Shown in pieces: positions 23,001 to 32,013 of a stretch of DNA of 64,000 nt (within the stretch, counting starts at the first letter, position 1; the number at the start of each line of letters is the position of its first letter). The notes beneath the pieces were generated by a model. That model saw only the letters and a program-made list of their open reading frames with translations, did no database searches and was not told the origin of the DNA. Made by a program: the position numbers and the translations under genes. The stretch is from assembly GCF_000002235.5 (NCBI RefSeq), contig NW_022145604.1, positions 981,597-1,045,596 of the forward strand, read 5' to 3'. The stretch comes from Strongylocentrotus purpuratus (lineage: Eukaryota > Echinodermata > Echinoidea > Camarodonta > Strongylocentrotidae).

Positions 23001-24462
23001 AACCTTTGCCAAAATCAAAGGAAAAAAACGGCATACACACATTATGTAGCGATGTGATTGTGGTATCAGCAAGGATGGTTATTGTGAACAAAGAAGTGCT
23101 TTAATTTGATTTGTAATCTTCATTTCATGGTTAATGCTAGTCATCATTGCCATATTTCAGAAGATTCTGTCATTAATAGGGATCACCGCTTATATATAAT
23201 TCTGGTTCGTTGCACATCTTCCTTTTCGTCCAGTACTTCGAGGAGACAAAGGCTGGTGAGATTAGAAACGATGAGCTGTGTTTAGAAGCCAACTCTGTCG
23301 GCACACATGTCATCCTCAACCCATGCAGCCCGACGGGGGATCCACCAGACAGACAAAAATGGGTTGTAAAGGTAAGTAATCATTAAACAAGTAGTCCACA
23401 AGGGAGTGTTTCACAAAGACTTAGATGGACTTTAAGTTGGACTTAACTATGGTAGGCTGTTTATGCCACTAGTTCCTCTAACCATTCCTGGTATTGGTCT
23501 CCCAAAGAACGTTCAAATCGTGGTCACAAATCCAAAACAAAAATCCTGAACAATGAACTATCAAAAATGTTAACTCTGTAGATTTGTGACGTCCCTTGAG
23601 AGACCAATGATGAGAGCAACCAGTGGCATGAATGGCCTGCCATAGTTAAATCCTACTTAAAGTCGAGCTTAGTCTTTGTGAAACACTCCTCAGGGGTGTT
23701 TGCTCTGTACCACAAGGATAACACATGACTGCTGCGTGATTTTAGAATCACCACCTATTATTCTGATTATACAGAATGTGAGTATATTTTATGCGACAAT
23801 GCCCATGACGACTCCTGAACCCTATTTCGCCATTCAAAGATAATTTCGGAACAAAATTCCGAAAAAGACTAAATTTTTGGCGAAATCATGAACTGTCATG
23901 CGTAAGCAATTCGATGTTAAGCGAACACCCCAATGAACTAAACCATCATTATTACCTTATCATGACTAATGTTGACCTTCTATAATCGCCAAACATAGCG
24001 CTTTAAGATTATTACTACTGTCGGAAAACTCCCGACAGTTGGCGAACATCCAAAATGTGTTAAGGCAACAAAAAGAAAAAGCAGGTCCTCAGACAACATA
24101 TTTTAGAGTTAGTGTTATGGCTAGATTATCTGCATTCCTATAGTACAGAGGATTTATTGATTTAGTTTACCGATAAAAGAAATAATATCATTCGTCACAT
24201 ATAATATCATCACCATATCATATATCATTTAACGTTTTCATCGGGATTAATAAACCAAATTTACATGTTCATGGACTATATTTTGAGAAATACTTCAACC
24301 ATAATTTTGTTTCTTCAATTGTTTCCCTTATAGCAAAATGGACAGGTTAGGAACACCAAAATCAACCGATGTATGCACATGAGTGGTTCAACGGCTGGAT
24401 CTCTAGTAGAACTACGGATATGTAACCCCATAGAGACACATCAAATGTGGGAAATAACTTAA
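10578..24462 (+). CDS. polypeptide N-acetylgalactosaminyltransferase, 12 exons, 664 aa
   Basis: Golgi enzyme of family GT27 that transfers GalNAc from UDP-GalNAc to Ser/Thr, starting mucin-type O-glycans. Coding exons: 10578-10741, 11350-11564, 12381-12630, 13823-13989, 16740-16900, 18358-18572, 20132-20249, 20836-20973, 21818-22012, 22378-22482, 23234-23371, 24334-24462. All introns are GT-AG and the phases join without a stop. The protein has a short cytosolic head, one type II membrane anchor (about residues 11-32), a charged stem (about 33-190), the catalytic domain (about 200-520) and a C-terminal ricin-type lectin domain (about 541-664). Visible motifs are [17 protein letters not shown] (315-317, metal and nucleotide binding), [14 protein letters not shown] (420-424) and GHVYR (His448, the usual third metal ligand). 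Length is normal or slightly long because of the stem. Odd: the usual DSHCE is DSHVE. The exact GALNT paralogue cannot be assigned by eye. Confidence 0.95.
11350..11564 (+). CDS. GALNT exon 2: stem region
   Basis: Residues 55-126. It begins after the acceptor AACTTTAG and ends at donor GTGAGT (11565). The peptide is highly charged (many Lys, Arg, Asp, Glu), as expected of a Golgi stem. It is the least conserved part, so its start rests on phase agreement and base composition. Confidence 0.8.
11594..11660. repeat. (CT)n microsatellite in GALNT intron 2
   Basis: CT repeat lying only about 30 bases downstream of the exon 2 donor. Confidence 0.9.
12381..12630 (+). CDS. GALNT exon 3: stem and start of catalytic region
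   Basis: Residues 127-209. Acceptor CATGCAG, donor GTAAGA. It ends with [19 protein letters not shown], matching the conserved 'SDRISLHR.L.D.R' segment that precedes the GT27 catalytic domain. Confidence 0.9.
12934..13525. mobile_element. foldback element with GATA-palindrome core, GALNT intron 3
   Basis: Two inverted arms of about 200 bp (12934 to about 13150 and about 13300 to 13525) are nearly identical; outer ends are CAATATGAACAGTATATC and its complement. The centre holds eight copies of the palindrome GATAAATTTATC (one degenerate) at 13106, 13139, 13173, 13206, 13239, 13272, 13305 and 13338, a period of 33 bp. No coding capacity. No clear target duplication was seen. Confidence 0.85.
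13823..13989 (+). CDS. GALNT exon 4: first half of GT domain
   Basis: Residues 210-265. It contains [19 protein letters not shown] then [20 protein letters not shown] and ILLDDAS, the nucleotide-binding Rossmann-like core. The donor GTTCGT is weak but has G at +5, and phase 1 joins exon 5 to give 'DDASTMEHL'. Confidence 0.92.
14126..14494. mobile_element. hAT-like MITE with 8-bp target duplication, GALNT intron 4
   Basis: Inverted ends CAGGCGCGTACACAGG and CCTGCGTACGCGCCTG are flanked on both sides by GTCATGAA (14118-14125 and 14495-14502). An 8-bp duplication and CAGG ends are typical of hAT transposons. The 369-bp interior is nearly all C, A and T homopolymers and could be partly collapsed or expanded in assembly. 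No transposase. Confidence 0.88.
14685..14775 (-). repeat. SINE/LINE tail remnant
   Basis: Read on the minus strand, this has a 'GCGCTTTACAAATGAATATT' tail with ATT repeats, like the 3' ends of the SINEs at 36213 and 40017. The head is missing. Confidence 0.45.
14780..16739. other. GALNT intron 4, remainder
   Basis: No recognised element or exon. A short hairpin at about 15310-15347 (ACCAT..GAAATC / GATTTC.ATGGT) is the only visible structure. Confidence 0.4.
16740..16900 (+). CDS. GALNT exon 5: DSH motif
   Basis: Residues 266-319. It carries [20 protein letters not shown] and FLDSHVE. DSH (315-317) binds the metal and UDP. The family normally has Cys at position 318; here it is Val. Confidence 0.93.
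17239..17430. mobile_element. MITE with ACCTG..TAGTGACC inverted ends, GALNT intron 5
   Basis: The left end 'AACCTGCTTTAGTGACCACC' and right end 'GGTCGCTATAGACAGGTT' are imperfect inverted repeats. The interior repeats 'CTGTCTACAAAGACCA'. It is followed at once by a SINE. No coding capacity. Confidence 0.5.
17431..17706 (-). mobile_element. tRNA-derived SINE (subfamily 1), GALNT intron 5
   Basis: On the minus strand the element starts with an A-box-like TAGTGGTCGAGTGG and a B-box-like GGTTCGTGTCC, the internal RNA polymerase III promoter of a tRNA-derived SINE, then 'GGCACTAATGTCCTTTGGCA'. The head matches the SINEs at 36213 and 40017, while the body matches the fragment at 21250. Confidence 0.75.
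17890..18312 (+). mobile_element. LINE 3' fragment (L2/CR1-like), GALNT intron 5
   Basis: Translates to [20 protein letters not shown] then, after a frameshift, [20 protein letters not shown], the typical end of the reverse transcriptase ORF of L2/CR1-type non-LTR elements. It ends in a 'GGCGCTATATAAATC' tail and (TAG)n repeats. It is 5'-truncated and frameshifted, so dead. Confidence 0.8.
18358..18572 (+). CDS. GALNT exon 6
   Basis: Residues 320-390. Begins [20 protein letters not shown] and includes [13 protein letters not shown], the segment between the DSH and WGGEN motifs. Acceptor TTTTCAG, donor GTAAGA. Confidence 0.93.
18684..19712. mobile_element. family D MITE split by a nested element
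   Basis: The left end TTAAAGATAAA (18680) and the right end ending in 'CCAGAACTCACCTATATCTT' with TTAA at 19713 mark a family D element. It lacks much of its left half and is interrupted at the 'GGGACTACTA' site by the element at 18710-19524. Confidence 0.65.
18710..19524. mobile_element. Tc1/mariner-type foldback with internal repeats, GALNT intron 6
   Basis: Ends GTCAGGTGGCTTAG and CTAAGCCACCTGAC, each flanked by TA (18708-18709 and 19525-19526). Inside, a unit of about 190 bp beginning with a 'TGCCATTTTTGGTACAGGG'-like block is repeated, several times in one direction and then inverted. 815 bp, no transposase frame. The TA duplication is confirmed by the uninterrupted family D sequence at 33127-33508. 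Confidence 0.85.
19855..20118. repeat. CA then CT microsatellite, GALNT intron 6
   Basis: A CA/CG tract followed by about 220 bases of CT-rich repeat that runs to within about 15 bases of the exon 7 acceptor, so it doubles as the polypyrimidine tract. Confidence 0.9.
20132..20249 (+). CDS. GALNT exon 7: WGGEN motif
   Basis: Residues 391-430. Reads [20 protein letters not shown] then [20 protein letters not shown] at 420-424 is the diagnostic GT27 motif near the catalytic site. Acceptor ATATTAG, donor GTAGGA. Confidence 0.95.
20836..20973 (+). CDS. GALNT exon 8: metal-ligand His
   Basis: Residues 431-476. [20 protein letters not shown] places His448 where GT27 enzymes have the third metal ligand. 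Donor GTGAGT. Confidence 0.94.
21250..21440 (-). mobile_element. truncated SINE (subfamily 1), GALNT intron 8
   Basis: Same body as 17431-17706 ('ATTCGGTTCTTGTATAGCGC', 'CAAGGAATAATCCTACCAGG', 'CTCACCTGGGTCGAGTGTGG'), but the tRNA-like head with A and B boxes is missing. Confidence 0.7.
21818..22012 (+). CDS. GALNT exon 9: end of catalytic domain
   Basis: Residues 477-541. [15 protein letters not shown] and [19 protein letters not shown] match the conserved linker between the GT27 catalytic domain and the lectin domain. Confidence 0.94.
22378..22482 (+). CDS. GALNT exon 10: lectin repeat alpha
   Basis: Residues 542-576. KLCIDSN (the 'CLD' position) and [10 protein letters not shown] identify the first of three ricin-B-type repeats. 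Donor GTATCG. Confidence 0.9.
23234..23371 (+). CDS. GALNT exon 11: lectin repeat beta
   Basis: Residues 577-622. ELCLEAN and DRQKWVV (a QxW motif) form the second ricin-B repeat. Donor GTAAGT. Confidence 0.92.
23403..23690. mobile_element. MITE with GTGTTTCACAAAG ends, GALNT intron 11
   Basis: The left end GGAGTGTTTCACAAAGACTT is mirrored at right by AGTCTTTGTGAAACACTCC. The next inner blocks (ACTTTAAGTTGGACTTAA versus TTAAATCCTACTTAAAGT) continue the inverted repeat. Related to 2324-2634. Confidence 0.75.
24334..24462 (+). CDS. GALNT exon 12: lectin repeat gamma and stop
   Basis: Residues 623-664 and TAA. RCMHMSG and THQMWEIT complete the third ricin-B repeat; the protein ends two residues after the QxW tryptophan, as usual in the family. 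No canonical AATAAA was seen in the next 120 bases. Confidence 0.93.
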   Translation, partial: QNGQVRNTKINRCMHMSGSTAGSLVELRICNPIETHQMWEIT

Positions 24463-24660
24463 AACATCGCATTTATGATGTATATTTATAAAGTCGATAT
24501 TATTGGATACAAATAATACAAAATCATTATTGCAGCTCTATAACTATTTATTTTCCCCGTAAAAAAATATTAATTAACCCATTGCCTACTGGAACCGGGT
24601 CATCCCTGTAGGGATCAGGCAATTCAGAAGTCGAGGGGTTAAAACCTGTCCGAGTAAATA
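24463..24660. other. GALNT 3' flank
   Basis: AT-rich 3' UTR or flank. No canonical polyadenylation signal was identified. Confidence 0.4.
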
Positions 24661-24935
24661 CACCATGTACCAGTTTACGGATGTGTGCGCCTTTTTAAAC
24701 AAAGCCAATGACCTAGAGGTCATGTATTTATGCGTAAATTAAGATTGCGCCCATGCAAATTATGATGATATCACTGCCTACGCGCTGCGTTGTGCGCGCA
24801 AATCATCATTTGCATGGGCGCAATCTTAATTTACGCATCAATACCACTGGTCAAAGGTCATTGGCCCTGAATTCAGGGCCAATGACCCGAGGTCAACTGT
24901 CTGCGCATGCGCACTGATACAACTGTAAACTGGTG
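24661..24935. mobile_element. TA-flanked MITE (family A), copy 1, inverted
   Basis: Right end CTGTAAACTGGTG followed by TA; left end CACCATGTACCAGTTTACGG, apparently with a small duplication. Inside are two nested palindromic pairs: TTAAGATTGCGCCCATGCAA with its complement, and the GCGCATGCGC / 'TTGGCCCTGAATTCAGGGCC' blocks. Non-coding. Confidence 0.8.
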
Positions 24936-25178
24936 TATTAGATTTGAGGTACACAACTGGAATTTTACTACGCATCTGACTTAATCTGAAATATTAAGGT
25001 GTCTGCTCGGGGAGAGTAGGACATATTGTTCGGACTAGCGTGTGTGTCTACTGTTGCTACTGCGATTCGTTGGCAAATTCGATTTGAGATAAAAGCTTGT
25101 TCCCAATAAAAAACAAATGATATCCATCATAAAGTACACTTTCTGTATATGTGCATGAATCGTTTTCATAGTAGTTAA

Positions 25179-25651
25179 AGGCAATACAAAGTTTTGGGAA
25201 TTTTGAAAATTGGGTGGATAGTGATTCTTGACATTTTTGATATATTTGGATGCCCCTGTGGAATTTTTTATAAGCACTAGAAAATTTAGCCCCTAAAACA
25301 CTTCTGCTTTTGAGAAAAATTAAAATATGAAAATTAACCGGTGCTCCCGGTAAATTTTGATAAATTTCAAATAGCACCTACGGCCGTACAATGGTAGCTG
25401 CGACTATGAAAATCTCAGAATATGTAGTTGTGATATATAATTTCCAAACGGGAATAGTTAATCGGTCGATTTTAGTCAAGAAATATTGTTTTATATCTTG
25501 ATTAATATCTTGACCTTGTGAGGGAGCTATACAACATAAACAAATTATTATTTACATTTTCATAACGTTAGACTATAATTGTATGATCGCATATGCTTTA
25601 AATTTGTTCACTTGAACCAAATTCATGACACCATAAAACTTTGTATTACCT
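25179..25651. mobile_element. TTAA-flanked MITE (family C), copy 2, inverted
   Basis: Flanked by TTAA at 25175-25178 and 25652-25655. Ends AGGCAATACAAAG and CTTTGTATTACCT. The interior is the reverse complement of the element at 33755-34251 over most of its length. Confidence 0.85.
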
Positions 25652-25880
25652 TTAATTTGGTCAAGACCAATCTTTTTGGGTTGTGTGATTGATATAAACC
25701 TAACCAATTCAGCCTTAACACCATTGGATAACATACATTTTTCGGTAAGAATGAATCATCGCAGTCGTGTTCTTGAACAGGCAGGTATTCGCATATGAGA
25801 GTTTTAAGAGATTTGTTCTTTCCTTTTGGACTTGGAGTCATGATCCACCATTAGAAGATGAAGCACATTTATTTGGTTAA

Positions 25881-26246
25881 AGGTAAAGACCAGTATTGGA
25901 AACGCCAAAATTTCAAAAAATGAAATGGAAGCTCTCATTACCAATCATGTGAAAGAATATGTTTTGACTAATACATGATGATAAAAAAATTGCAGGGAAA
26001 CCGCCTACTAATTCATATATTTGGTAAATTTGTTTCTCTCATGGTCTATGAGAGATATAGGGTAGTCCCATATACATCTTTCTGTGTATAGTGCTTGTAA
26101 CTTTACGAAGAATGGGCCAAATTTCTTATCATTTTGATGATTCCAGAACCTTGCAGATGCTAGATGCTAGATGATCAAACTTTTCTGATCGATTCCACAA
26201 CGTTTCTTTCACAATGCAATCGCATGACCATAACTGGTCTTTACCT
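25881..26246. mobile_element. TTAA-flanked MITE (family D variant)
   Basis: Flanked by TTAA (25877-25880 and 26247-26250). Ends AGGTAAAGACCAGT and AACTGGTCTTTACCT (one base apart in alignment). It shares the 'CATACATCTTTCTGTGTA'-type and 'CAATCGCATGACCA' blocks with the other family D copies. No coding capacity. Confidence 0.8.
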
Positions 26247-26250
26247 TTAA

Positions 26251-26548
26251 CCATAATCTGACACCCTGAAGTACGTAAAGGCTTATTTGGGACGTATACA
26301 TGTATATGTAGAAGCATATCCGTGCTGTAACGTTGTTGATTACATGTTTTAGTCATTTGCTAAATAAACCTTGCCGTTTAGATTTCTTAGATTGACACAA
26401 AGGCTTTTTTGGAAAGTGCAATAAATTTGATTAAAACTTGAATTGTAAATCGTGGTTTGGTGTTGCGTCCTAATGAACTTTATAACTGAATGCATGTAAT
26501 CGCACAACAAACTTCGTTAGAACACACATACATCCAGACTCATACACA
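26251..26548. other. intergenic, nothing recognised
   Basis: AT-rich intergenic DNA without recognised elements. Confidence 0.35.
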
Positions 26549-26555
26549 CACCCAA

Positions 26556-26604
26556 AGAGAGAGAGAGAGAGAGAGAGAGAGGGGATATAGACCGAGAGAG
26601 AGGG

Positions 26605-26676
<72 letters not shown>

Positions 26677-26706
26677 GACAGAGAGAGAGAGAGAGAGAGA
26701 GGATAT

Positions 26707-26741
<35 letters not shown>

Positions 26742-26866
26742 GAAAAAAAAAGAGAAAAAAGAGATAGGCTAGAGGGGGAGAGAGAAAGAGAGAGAGAGAG
26801 AAAGAGAAAAAGAGAGAGAATAGAATGAGAGAGAGAGAGAGTGTGTGTGAGAGAGACTGAGAAAAT
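26556..26866. repeat. (GA)n microsatellite with ATATAT interruptions
   Basis: About 300 bases of GA repeats, interrupted by GGATATATAG-type blocks at roughly 60-bp intervals. Confidence 0.92.
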
Positions 26867-27091
26867 ATGATAAACCGTAATAATAAACGGAAACCTAATC
26901 GAATGCTTTGAGATAAAAATATTTAATGTCATACAATGAGGAAAATAAATGTAATTAGGAGATGTGCCTGCAGAAAAATTATTCTTAAAAGGGTCATTGT
27001 TGTGTACCAACCCTTCCGTCAATAAGGGATGTCTATATTTTAAGGACAATTGCGCCTGTCAGTGGCAATCGTGTGACCGTGTAGAGAAACA

Positions 27092-27121
27092 AAAATGTGT
27101 AACACTAGTGTTACACATTTT
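27092..27121. repeat. perfect 30-bp palindrome
   Basis: Two exact 15-base inverted arms with no spacer, centred on ACTAGT: left arm AAAATGTGTAACACT. It could be a dimeric transcription-factor site or a hairpin; no element end could be tied to it. Confidence 0.85.
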
Positions 27122-27673
27122 AGTAGAACTGAAAAGCACTTTATAACTTTTCCATTTATATTTTGTTTGTGTTCTTTCTTTAGAAGTTCTTTCTTGCCGT
27201 ATAGTTTTCGCAAAGTTATGTGCCCCCCCCCCTCATTTTACAGAATCCTAGACCTGTTCTTACCTGCGATGCACTTTTGTTTAGCCAATATCTTCCTACT
27301 ATTTGATTATGTTTGTCAAACTTTTTTCTAAATTTTCAGCTAAGGATTTTGTAAAAAAAAACCGTGATTTAAAATTTGTCATTGTCATTGCTATGAGCTT
27401 TTAAGCCCATGAAGCCGACATTGAACTCATTTTCAGCTCACTAAGTCTTTGTGTATACACAAAAGATTCACCATATTTACAGTTTGTCCTTCCCATTGTA
27501 TAAATATAGTATTGTCAAAGTCATTTTTATTCGCCCTTCCAAGCACTTAAAGATGGCAATATCCCCTTTCTAACTCAGTGCATTATTAAAGCGATAATTA
27601 CTAAAAGGAGATTCGAGTCACGCAATCCATTATGACATTTCGAGAGATGTCGTGCATTGTGTAGCATCATTAT
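27122..27673. other. intergenic, nothing recognised
   Basis: AT-rich sequence with a C-run at 27224-27232. No exon or element recognised. Confidence 0.35.
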
Positions 27674-28186
27674 ACGTTTCTAAAGGGGGTATCTCACTGA
27701 GCGGCGAAAGCTTGCGAACGTTGCGAAGGTTCGAAAAAGGTTGCAAAAAAGTACGCAAACAATTTTCATTGTCGCACACAGTTTTCTCGTCGCAAACGGT
27801 TGTAAGACGGTGTCGCTAATTTTTTTTTTTGATTCGCCATTGCTAGCGACCACGTTACCATATGGTTCCTATACAAAATTGACCCATTGGGTACCAGAAG
27901 TTACCAAAAGGTCCCAAACATTCACAAATAGTGGCAAAGGATTGGCAAATAGTTGCTAATCTACGTTAAAAAAAAACTGACGCTAACATTTGCTTACAGT
28001 CGCTAATAGTCACCAGCTGAATTTCGCAAAAACTTTCGCAAACATTCTCTCAAAAGTTGCTAATTGTCGCTAAACATCGCTACAGGTCGCTGATTTTCGC
28101 CAACATTCGTCAGAAAAAATTCCGAATCCAAATTCGCATCGTTCGTAAGCATTCGCCGATCAGTGAGATACCTCCTTTAAGAAACG
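27674..28186. mobile_element. MITE with 'GGTATCTCACTGA' ends and TCGC-rich core
   Basis: The outer 55 bp or so are inverted repeats: 'AAAGGGGGTATCTCACTGA' and GCGGCGAA at left are mirrored by TTCGCCGATCAGTGAGATAC then 'CTCCTTTAAGAAACGT' at right. The core is full of short TCGCAAA and TCGCTAA units in one orientation. No coding capacity and no certain target duplication. Confidence 0.75.
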
Positions 28187-29379
28187 TAATTTATTTGACC
28201 GGTGTACTCAAGGTTCTTTATATGCATGTCCACAGTTTAAACATCTCTCTCTCTCTCTCTCTCTCTCTCCTTGTTATCATTTTATTTCTAATTTCTTCCC
28301 AATTCTCCCCCTCTCTCTCTCTCTCTCTGACTCTAGTCCAAAGCCTTCGGTCATCAGTATACTACATGTATAATTCTCACCACATCACCTCATATGATAA
28401 AAAGAACACTTATATTTGATTTATCTTCATTCAATTAATATCATCGCATATTTATTATCTTATTGGACTATGTATCGTATTTCTACATATTAAATGGTTA
28501 TAAATTATGTCCTTCTTTGGCAAATCCATTGTCCTGGGCCATGTATGATATATTGTGATATATCTCTGTATAATTACGATCCATTTGTACCGACGTCTAT
28601 TTTTATCATGAAATACATAAACTAAAACTGTGTTTAAGCGGTTATTGGTGATTAGCAAAGAATGCTTGACCTATTGAAATAAAGTTTTGAGCCTTTGGTG
28701 CTTAATACTAGATACTACATTATCTCCAGCCTAAAACTGGCGTCAATTTAGAAAGAAAGGTTTTGAAAAACAATCCTACCTTATCCGTCATTTACCTTTC
28801 GTTGTTACTGTAAAAACCTTGAACTGTTATTAACGGCTATCTTCCTTAGTAATATCTCGAGTTCATGACATCTTACACGATTGGATAATTTGAAAGCGTG
28901 CTTGATAGCGTGCCGCTTATCGACCGTGATAGTGGTTAAGCCATCAATGATACTAACTCAGAAATGTATCGCATATTTGATTTTGTTTAATTGCACTCTT
29001 TACGTTCCGAGTTAAAAGTGATCTGTCATGACACATAGCGGATGAAGCCTTTTAGTCGCTGCTGTATCCATTCAAAGCAATAACGACGATAGCTCTCGTC
29101 TTGTTATTCACCATTTACATAGCATTATATTCAGCTGTCGACGCTAGAACCGATACTGTCATCTCGATTAATTCACAAAAAGAAAATAAGCCGATGTAGT
29201 ATCATCCCCGTAAACAATTCTGGAGGGAAACACATTTTGTTGATGCTGTTGCATTTTTTGCTTCTAAATTAAACTGAATATCACCGAATAAACAAGCAGG
29301 TATCTGCCATACAACATTGTCACTGCAGTATTAGGAAAGTGAATTTGTTGGATTTGTCGCTGGTACACCGAGGCTCAAA
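28187..29379. other. region upstream of GPCR 1
   Basis: Holds short CT repeats (28243-28269, 28312-28328) and AT-rich DNA. The promoter of the downstream receptor presumably lies here, but no core element could be named. Confidence 0.4.
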
Positions 29380-30402
29380 ATGCAGAACACTTCAGGAGAC
29401 GTTCCTGATGAAGTTGATACAGGAGTATCCGAGGTGGTCCTGAGGACGATCTACGGCTTCCTAGGGACCGTAGGGATCATCGGGAATGGTCTGGTCCTCG
29501 TAGTCATGATTGGGACACGTGAGCTTCGTACCGTCACCAACCTTTTCATCGTGAACCAGTCCGTGATCGACATGGTGACTTCAGTCCTCCTCTTGGCATC
29601 GTACGTGGCACCGCGTCCATCTCTTCCGTCGCAGGAATGGGCCGCGGTGTTCGTCTGTTCGGTATGGAACTCGGGATACGTCTTCTGGGGGACGTTGATC
29701 ACCTCGACGTTTAACCTCGTCATGGTTACCGTAGAGCGGTACTTCGCGGTTGTGCACCCCATTAGCTACCGCAGGATGTTCAGTTACAGCCGCGCTTCGG
29801 CTATGGTCTGCATACCCTGGCTGTTGGGGTTCGGATACGAGACCTACTGGGCGGCTGTGAATAGGTACTCGGACGGTCAATGCATCATTCAGTATGATAG
29901 CTTTTTCGTACAAGCTTTCCTAGGTGTTATCTCCTGTACGATCCAGTTCATCATTCCGCTAGCTATCATGGCCTTTGTTTATATCAGCATCGCAAAGGCA
30001 CTTCGGCAACGGGTGGAGGATATCCCGACTTGTCCCCCGGACCCTAACCGCTCGGGCAACCCAGATCAACCAACACAGCAAACAAACTACCGCATAAAAG
30101 CCCGAAAGAATGTCATCAAAACCCTTCTAGTGGTCAGCATTACCTACGCTATCTGTTTGACGCCCAATACGCTTATCTATCTCTATTTCAATTTAGGAGG
30201 AGAGCTCAATTTTGATGGACACTTGTTCTACTTTACTGTTTACCTCGCTTTTATGAACATGTGTGTAAATCCGTTCATTTATACTTTCAAGTACCACAAG
30301 TTTCAGAGGGGTTTGAGGAAATTGTTCGGGGTTAAACGATGCGGTGTTAATAAATTCAAGGATAACTCGGTGACTGCTGCAACAGTTTCTGGAGGCATGT
30401 GA
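29380..30402 (+). CDS. class A (rhodopsin-like) orphan GPCR, intronless, 340 aa
   Basis: Seven-transmembrane receptor expected at the plasma membrane and to couple to G proteins; the ligand is unknown. Visible signs: N-glycosylation site NTS at residue 3; GN at 35-36 (TM1); Asp64 in TM2; Cys93 at the start of TM3 and a Cys in 'DGQCIIQYD' of loop 2, forming the usual disulfide; ERY at 119-121 in place of DRY; CLTP in TM6 in place of CWxP; NPFIY in TM7; then a helix-8 segment FKYHKFQRGLRKLF. The third inner loop is short to medium (about 45 residues). The ATG follows 'GAGGCTCAAA'. GC-rich codons contrast with the AT-rich flanks, supporting selection. It resembles the large sets of single-exon receptors expanded in sea urchins; the subfamily cannot be fixed by eye. 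Confidence 0.93.
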   Translation: MQNTSGDVPDEVDTGVSEVVLRTIYGFLGTVGIIGNGLVLVVMIGTRELRTVTNLFIVNQSVIDMVTSVLLLASYVAPRPSLPSQEWAAVFVCSVWNSGYVFWGTLITSTFNLVMVTVERYFAVVHPISYRRMFSYSRASAMVCIPWLLGFGYETYWAAVNRYSDGQCIIQYDSFFVQAFLGVISCTIQFIIPLAIMAFVYISIAKALRQRVEDIPTCPPDPNRSGNPDQPTQQTNYRIKARKNVIKTLLVVSITYAICLTPNTLIYLYFNLGGELNFDGHLFYFTVYLAFMNMCVNPFIYTFKYHKFQRGLRKLFGVKRCGVNKFKDNSVTAATVSGGM

Positions 30403-31454
30403 ATTGTGTAGAAGAAGACAAAATCTGTATATACGTAGTATAGAACTTTCCAAATAGTGATCTGTTGGCCTATACAAAAGTCATGTGCAACTTGTAAATG
30501 TTTCTACTTTCTCTCCCATTATTGCTATATAGCTGATTGTTTCAGTAACAGAACTCACAATTCAGTAGCAAATAATGGGCTGGTGGATAAAGATTATGAT
30601 CAGCATTTTTTTTAAACAGGAAAATATTGGCTAAATTTCATAGGGAATGTCCGCAGTGTGAGATCTCGTACAAAAGAACAATACCATACATACCGATATG
30701 GAAAGAAATACAAGGGAAAATTGTAATTATTCTTTATTGTCATGGTATCTGATATTGGAAAATGAGCAGACTGACGCGATGTTCTTACGTCTAACTTCAG
30801 CACTTGATAACATAATATGTTTTATATTCTTACGCCCAACTTTAGCACCTCCTAATATATTCATTCTTTATTGGAAATATACGTTTACATAACATAATAC
30901 ACTAATACAACAGGATAATAGGATTTTAGGCAGGAGCTTAATAGTTTCCATTTATGTTTTTTCTTTCGTTCTCACCTTCTGTTATTTCGTGTGTTTAACT
31001 CAATGTGAATAGTGACGGTGATGCTGTAGTATATCTGTATTTAAAATAAGCCATATATTAAAGAAAACCATCTCGCCAGGCCATTAAATCAAATTTTACT
31101 TCGCAACGTCCGATCTGATTTCATGTTCTTGTGTGTTTTGTAATGACATCATTTTGTGTGCTTTTTCACTCGTATACTATACTGCAAATTGATATAAAAC
31201 AATCTATTAGTGTCATAATATTCAATTCAATTCATTTCAATTCAATGTATTTATTATTCCAATATTCTTTTTTACATGGATATTTGTTTCGCTCAAATGT
31301 AAATTAAATAAAATTGGTAACAGAAATAGGTTACCAATCAAGGATACATTTAGATGATGACGAAATAACAATCGTGCATTGTATTATTTTTTTCCGTTTG
31401 GTAATGACTTGTTTCTTTTTCTTTAATTACATAATTTAGCTGTCATTATGCATA
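30403..31454. other. 3' flank of GPCR 1
   Basis: 3' UTR/flank of the receptor without an obvious canonical poly(A) signal. Near 31205-31270 there is a short retroposon-like 'CAATTCAATTCA' repeat and 'TATTTATTATTCCAA', similar to motifs at 38115 and 60905. Confidence 0.4.
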
Positions 31455-31458
31455 TTAA

Positions 31459-32009
31459 AGGGATAGTTGAGTTCTGTTGCAGAGAGCGCTACACAAAATA
31501 ATTTTGTTGTAAGATTATGAAAAACTGAGTGTCAAATTTGAAAGAACATAATATCTAAATGACAAAATCATCTTTGTTTGATCAAAATCGGTTTAGAGAC
31601 GGCTGAAATATAACGATTTTTAATACTTGTGTACCACCACAAATATCACATTTTTTTTAAATTAAAAAAAAAACCGTTGAAAAAAACGAAATAACGCCTT
31701 TTACGTCGTATTTCAGCTAATGCCGATGTTGGCTTTTTTGTTGGCATTTTCGTATTGCTTATTAGCCGGATCATGTATTGTTATTTTTAATTAAATAATT
31801 AATTAACGGTCACCGTGTTTTTTTTTTTAAAGTGGAGCTGAATTGGTATGATCGTATTGGCTAAATTTTAAACATTTAGGGGTCTAAAATTACCTTCATA
31901 GCAATTTTAGGTTCTTAAAGGGCACTATAAATGTCATAGATAACAATAAGAGCAATAACCATGCACTTTGAAGGCATTTGCAGTCTGAAAACAGAACTCA
32001 ACTATCCAT
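31459..32009. mobile_element. TTAA-flanked MITE (family F)
   Basis: Flanked by TTAA (31455-31458 and 32010-32013). Ends AGGGATAGTTGAGTTCTGTT and AACAGAACTCAACTATCC. The inner 'TTGAGTTCTG' is shared with family D (33127), suggesting a common origin. Non-coding and AT-rich inside. Confidence 0.8.
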
Positions 32010-32013
32010 TTAA

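Noticed and set aside
29451..29913. Minus-strand frames opposite GPCR 1
   Set aside because: Shadow frames of a GC-rich coding exon; no family resemblance.
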